DNA of 35,739 nt from Bifidobacterium pongonis (GTDB taxonomy: Bacteria; Actinomycetota; Actinomycetes; Actinomycetales; Bifidobacteriaceae), in the NCBI RefSeq assembly GCF_019331805.1, contig NZ_JAHBBE010000026.1:1-35739 (forward strand), written 5' to 3'. The notes beneath the pieces are model-generated. The model worked only from the letters and a program-made list of their open reading frames with translations. It searched no databases and was not told the DNA's origin. Both the position numbers and the translations under genes were made by a program. This document shows positions 32,947 through 35,739 of the stretch, piece after piece (position 1 is the first letter of the stretch; each line of letters starts with the position of its first letter).

Positions 32947-33948
32947 ATGACTGTTATGGTCCTCGGTGGAGCCGGCTACATCGGCTCCCACATGGTTGAC
33001 CGACTGGTCGCAGCCGGCAAGGAGAAGGTCGTCGTCGTGGACAGCCTGGTGACCGGCCACCGCGCCGCGGTGAACCCGGCCGCGAAGTTCTACCAGGGCG
33101 ACCTGGCGGATCAGGAGTTCATGCGCGGTGTGTTCCGTGAGAACCCGGACATCGACGCCGTGATCCACTTCGCCGCGTTCTCGCTGGTCGCGGAATCCAT
33201 GAAGGAACCGCTGAAGTACTTCGACAACAACACCGCCGGCATGGTCAAGCTGCTTGAGGTGATGAAGGAATTCGGCGTCAAGAAGATCGTCTTCTCCTCC
33301 ACCGCCGCCACCTACGGCATTCCGGAGAAGATGCCGATCCGTGAGGATGACCCGCAGAAGCCGATCAACCCGTACGGCGAGAGCAAGCTCATGATGGAGA
33401 AGATCATGCGCTGGTGCGATCAGGCCTACGGCATCAAGTTCGTGGCCCTGCGCTACTTCAACGTCGCCGGCGCCAAGCCGGACGGATCCATCGGTGAGGA
33501 TCACGGCCCCGAAACCCACCTGCTGCCGATCGTGCTGCAGGTCGCCCAGGGCAAGCGCGACAAGCTGATGATCTTCGGCAACGATTACAACACCCCCGAT
33601 GGCACCAACGTGCGCGACTACGTGCACCCCTTCGATCTGGCCGACGCGCACATCCTCGCCGTCGACTACCTGCGTCAAGGCAACGAGTCCAACGCCTTCA
33701 ACCTCGGTTCCTCCACCGGTTTCTCGAACCTGCAGATCCTTGAGGCCGCCCGCAAGGTGACCGGCAAGGAGATCCCCGCCGAGATGGCGCCGCGCCGCCC
33801 CGGCGATCCGGACACCCTGATCGCCGCCTCCGATAAGGCGCGCACCGTGCTCGGCTGGAAGCCGCAGTTCGACAACATCGAGAAGATCATCGAAACCGCT
33901 TGGGCGTGGCATTCCACCCACCCGAACGGGTACGACGATCGTAAGTGA
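32947..33948 (+). CDS. galE: UDP-glucose 4-epimerase
   Basis: A 333-residue NAD-dependent short-chain dehydrogenase that interconverts UDP-galactose and UDP-glucose and closes the Leloir cycle. The Rossmann motif GGAGYIGSH is at residues 7-15, FSSTAATYG (116-124) supplies the catalytic Ser/Thr, and Tyr143 and Lys147 lie in [31 protein letters not shown] is the GalE substrate region. AAAGGAG in the end of galT serves the ATG, so it is coupled to galT. Confidence 0.98.
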   Translation: MTVMVLGGAGYIGSHMVDRLVAAGKEKVVVVDSLVTGHRAAVNPAAKFYQGDLADQEFMRGVFRENPDIDAVIHFAAFSLVAESMKEPLKYFDNNTAGMVKLLEVMKEFGVKKIVFSSTAATYGIPEKMPIREDDPQKPINPYGESKLMMEKIMRWCDQAYGIKFVALRYFNVAGAKPDGSIGEDHGPETHLLPIVLQVAQGKRDKLMIFGNDYNTPDGTNVRDYVHPFDLADAHILAVDYLRQGNESNAFNLGSSTGFSNLQILEAARKVTGKEIPAEMAPRRPGDPDTLIAASDKARTVLGWKPQFDNIEKIIETAWAWHSTHPNGYDDRK

Positions 33949-33969
33949 TCTCTGGCGCAAAGCGCCGCG

Positions 33970-34002
33970 ACAGGGCCTTCCTTCGGGGAGGCCCTGTTTG
34001 TT
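33970..34002 (+). terminator. Rho-independent terminator after galE
   Basis: ACAGGGCCTTCC pairs with GGGAGGCCCTGT (one G-U) around a TTCG tetraloop and is followed by TTGTTT. The T-rich tail is also the left half of the first lacZ operator. Confidence 0.9.
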
Positions 34003-34013
34003 TAGTAAACAAA
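33997..34013. promoter_or_regulatory. lacZ operator 1
   Basis: TTTGTTTAGTAAACAAA is a 17-base palindrome symmetric around one central base, with the same GTTTA-TAAAC core as the sites near galK and the regulator gene. It lies 65 bases upstream of lacZ. Confidence 0.75.
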
Positions 34014-34034
34014 GTAATGATTGCTAAATCTGCG

Positions 34035-34048
34035 GTAAACTAGTTTAC
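34035..34048. promoter_or_regulatory. lacZ operator 2
   Basis: GTAAACTAGTTTAC is a perfect 14-bp palindrome, centred about 36 bases downstream of operator 1 and 30 bases before the lacZ start. It probably overlaps the transcription start, allowing repression through two sites. Confidence 0.75.
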
Positions 34049-34078
34049 GAAGAAAGTTCACAGAGCAAGGAGGCTCCC

Positions 34079-35739
34079 ATGGATGGCGCAAGCTCGATGC
34101 AGAGCGCGGACCTGAGTTGGCTCGACAGGCCAGACGTGTTCCGCGTGAACCGCTTGGATGCGCACAGCGATCACCGGTGCTATGCCACGCAGGATGAGGC
34201 GGAACGCGACAGCAGCGGTCTGATCATGCCACTCGACGGCACTTGGAAATTCAAATACTCGCCGAACCCGCAGGCAAGGCCGGCCGACTTCTACCAGCAG
34301 GCCGAAGCCCCGGCGGACTTCGACGACATCGAAGTGCCCGGTCATATCGAAATCGCGGGATACGACGCGAACCAGTACATCAACACCATGTACCCGTGGG
34401 AAGGCCACGTGTACCGCCGTCCCGCAGGACTGACCGCAGGCGACCCGGGCGTCGGCACGTTCTCCGACGCCGCCGACAATCCGGTCGGCTCCTACATGCG
34501 CACGTTCACGCTGCCCGATCACATGCGCGGCGACCGCATCCACGTGGTGTTCGAAGGCGTGGAGCAGGCGTTCTACCTGTGGCTCAACGGCCACTTCGTG
34601 GGGTACGCGGAAGACAGCTTCACCCCCTCGGAGTTCGATTTGACGCCGTACATCAACGAAACCGGAACCAACACCATCGCTTGCGAAGTGTTCAAGCGCT
34701 CCACCGCGGCATGGATCGAGGATCAGGACTTCTTCCGCTTCTTCGGCATCTTCCGTCCGGTGAAACTCGTGGCGCTGCCCAGCATCCACGTCGACGACAT
34801 CGCCGTGCGCTCCCTGCTCGACGATGATCTGCGCACCGGCGCGATCACCGTCGACATGCGCCTGAGCGCCAAGGAAGGAACCTGCCTTACCGGCGCCACC
34901 GCCGAAGTGAGCGTGATCGACCCGCAAGGCAACCGCATCGCCTCGCAGACCAGCTCCCTGGAGCAGGACGGCGACGCCACCCTCGCGTTCACCGGCATCG
35001 TCGACCCGCAGCTGTGGGACAACGGCAGTCCGAACCTGTACCGCATCGACGTGCGCCTGACCGACGCCGCCGGTGAGGTGCGCGAAGTGGCGCAGGCGGA
35101 CACCGGTTTCCGCAAGCTCGTGCGCGACGGCGTGAAGGTGTCGCTCAACGGCCACAGGCTGTACATCCTCGGCGTCAACCGCCACGAATGGAACGCCGAC
35201 AGCGGGCGCTCCATCGGACTGGACGATATGACGCACGACATCGACGTGATGCTGCGCAACAACATCAACGCCGTGCGCACCTGCCACTACCCGGATCGCC
35301 TGGAATGGTACCGCCTGTGCGACGAGAACGGCATCTACGTGATGGCCGAAACCAACCTCGAATCCCACGGCACCTGGCAGAAGATGGGTGCTGTGGAGCC
35401 GTCGTACAACGTTCCCGGCAACAGTGATGTGTGGGAGAAGGTCGTCGTCGACCGCGCGGTCACGCAGTACGAGACGCTGAAGAACCACCCGTCCATCCTG
35501 TTCTGGTCCATGGGCAACGAATCGTACGCGGGCACCGCCATCGCGGCCATGGACGCCTACTACAAGAGCAAGGGCGACGGGCGCCTGACGCATTACGAGG
35601 GCGTGGTGCACAACCGCGCGTTCGAGGACGTCATCTCCGACTTGGAAAGCCGCATGTACGATCCGCCGGAGGGTGCGCGCGCATACATGTCCAACAATCC
35701 GAAGAAGCCGTACATCCTGTGCGAGTTCATGCACGACAT
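34079..35739 (+). CDS. lacZ: Beta-galactosidase, GH2 (LacZ type), 3' end outside the window
   Basis: The first 553 residues of a large beta-galactosidase that hydrolyses lactose and related beta-galactosides in the cytosol. AAGGAGG gives 5-base spacing to ATG 34079. The sugar-binding domain contains SYMRTFTLPDH, VFEGVEQAFYLWLNG and YAEDSFTPSEFDLTPYI. The barrel has GVNRHEWNADSGRSIG and NINAVRTCHYPD. The acid/base is Glu481 in SMGNES, and the nucleophile Glu549 sits in YILCEFMHD just before the window ends. No stop codon is reached, so the C-terminal domains are missing from view. Two palindromic operators precede it, matching those of the gal regulator. Confidence 0.96.
   Translation, partial: MDGASSMQSADLSWLDRPDVFRVNRLDAHSDHRCYATQDEAERDSSGLIMPLDGTWKFKYSPNPQARPADFYQQAEAPADFDDIEVPGHIEIAGYDANQYINTMYPWEGHVYRRPAGLTAGDPGVGTFSDAADNPVGSYMRTFTLPDHMRGDRIHVVFEGVEQAFYLWLNGHFVGYAEDSFTPSEFDLTPYINETGTNTIACEVFKRSTAAWIEDQDFFRFFGIFRPVKLVALPSIHVDDIAVRSLLDDDLRTGAITVDMRLSAKEGTCLTGATAEVSVIDPQGNRIASQTSSLEQDGDATLAFTGIVDPQLWDNGSPNLYRIDVRLTDAAGEVREVAQADTGFRKLVRDGVKVSLNGHRLYILGVNRHEWNADSGRSIGLDDMTHDIDVMLRNNINAVRTCHYPDRLEWYRLCDENGIYVMAETNLESHGTWQKMGAVEPSYNVPGNSDVWEKVVVDRAVTQYETLKNHPSILFWSMGNESYAGTAIAAMDAYYKSKGDGRLTHYEGVVHNRAFEDVISDLESRMYDPPEGARAYMSNNPKKPYILCEFMHD

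Noticed and set aside
31399..33960. 853-codon minus-strand open frame opposite galT and galE
   Set aside because: It spans two real plus-strand genes with clear motifs and has no recognisable domain; it is a GC-skew shadow.
34058..35734. Long minus-strand open frame (558 codons) opposite lacZ
   Set aside because: The plus strand of the same interval encodes an unmistakable GH2 beta-galactosidase with catalytic motifs. The antisense frame is open because of high GC content at third positions.

Overview
The window looks like chromosomal DNA from a Bifidobacterium (high-GC Actinobacteria). The pointers are a dnaK-grpE-dnaJ-hspR operon preceded by two HAIR-type operators, a sugar ABC transporter with no ATPase of its own beside LacI-family repressors and a 4-alpha-glucanotransferase, a galK-galT-galE cluster with a class II GalT next to a GH2 beta-galactosidase, and several genes that seem to be transcribed leaderless. 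I cannot name the species from this sequence. No CRISPR array, tRNA, insertion sequence or prophage was recognised. The left end is the tail of an rRNA operon (5S rRNA), and the right end cuts through lacZ.

Layout: (1) 1-4560: 5S rRNA, a DHA2-type drug exporter, a small Cys/His protein, a nitroreductase, a DUF4235 membrane protein and a histidine phosphatase. (2) 4590-14200: an alpha-glucan (maltose/maltodextrin type) uptake region with a lipoprotein binding protein, a LacI regulator, two MalF/MalG-type permeases, a DUF624 membrane protein, a second LacI regulator and malQ. At least four promoter regions here carry a similar LacI-type operator around TTGCAAA-CG-TTTGCAA, and in three of them it overlaps the -35 box. 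(3) 14270-18911: the dnaK heat-shock operon with HspR. (4) 18990-25910: a run of plus-strand genes, namely a HAD phosphatase, a DedA membrane protein, a TatD nuclease, a Kup potassium transporter, a class II glutamine amidotransferase and an HD-domain hydrolase. (5) 25945-28380 (minus strand): an FtsX/MacB-like permease translationally coupled to an ABC ATPase-like protein that has lost Walker A, the LSGGQ motif and the H-loop. (6) 28696-35739: a LacI/GalR regulator divergent from galK-galT-galE and lacZ, with matching GTTTA-TAAAC operators in front of the regulator, galK and lacZ.

How the genes fit together: the glucan module imports maltose-type oligosaccharides (ATPase supplied from elsewhere) and MalQ rearranges them in the cytoplasm. 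The gal/lac module splits lactose or other beta-galactosides and sends galactose through the Leloir pathway. The most unusual items are the degenerate ABC ATPase with its 140-residue acidic N-terminal extension and the 11-bp-phased repeats upstream of its operon, and a vestigial permease C-terminus (codons for GAVKG-stop) left in the intergenic DNA behind the intact permease, which suggests loss of a duplicated transporter.
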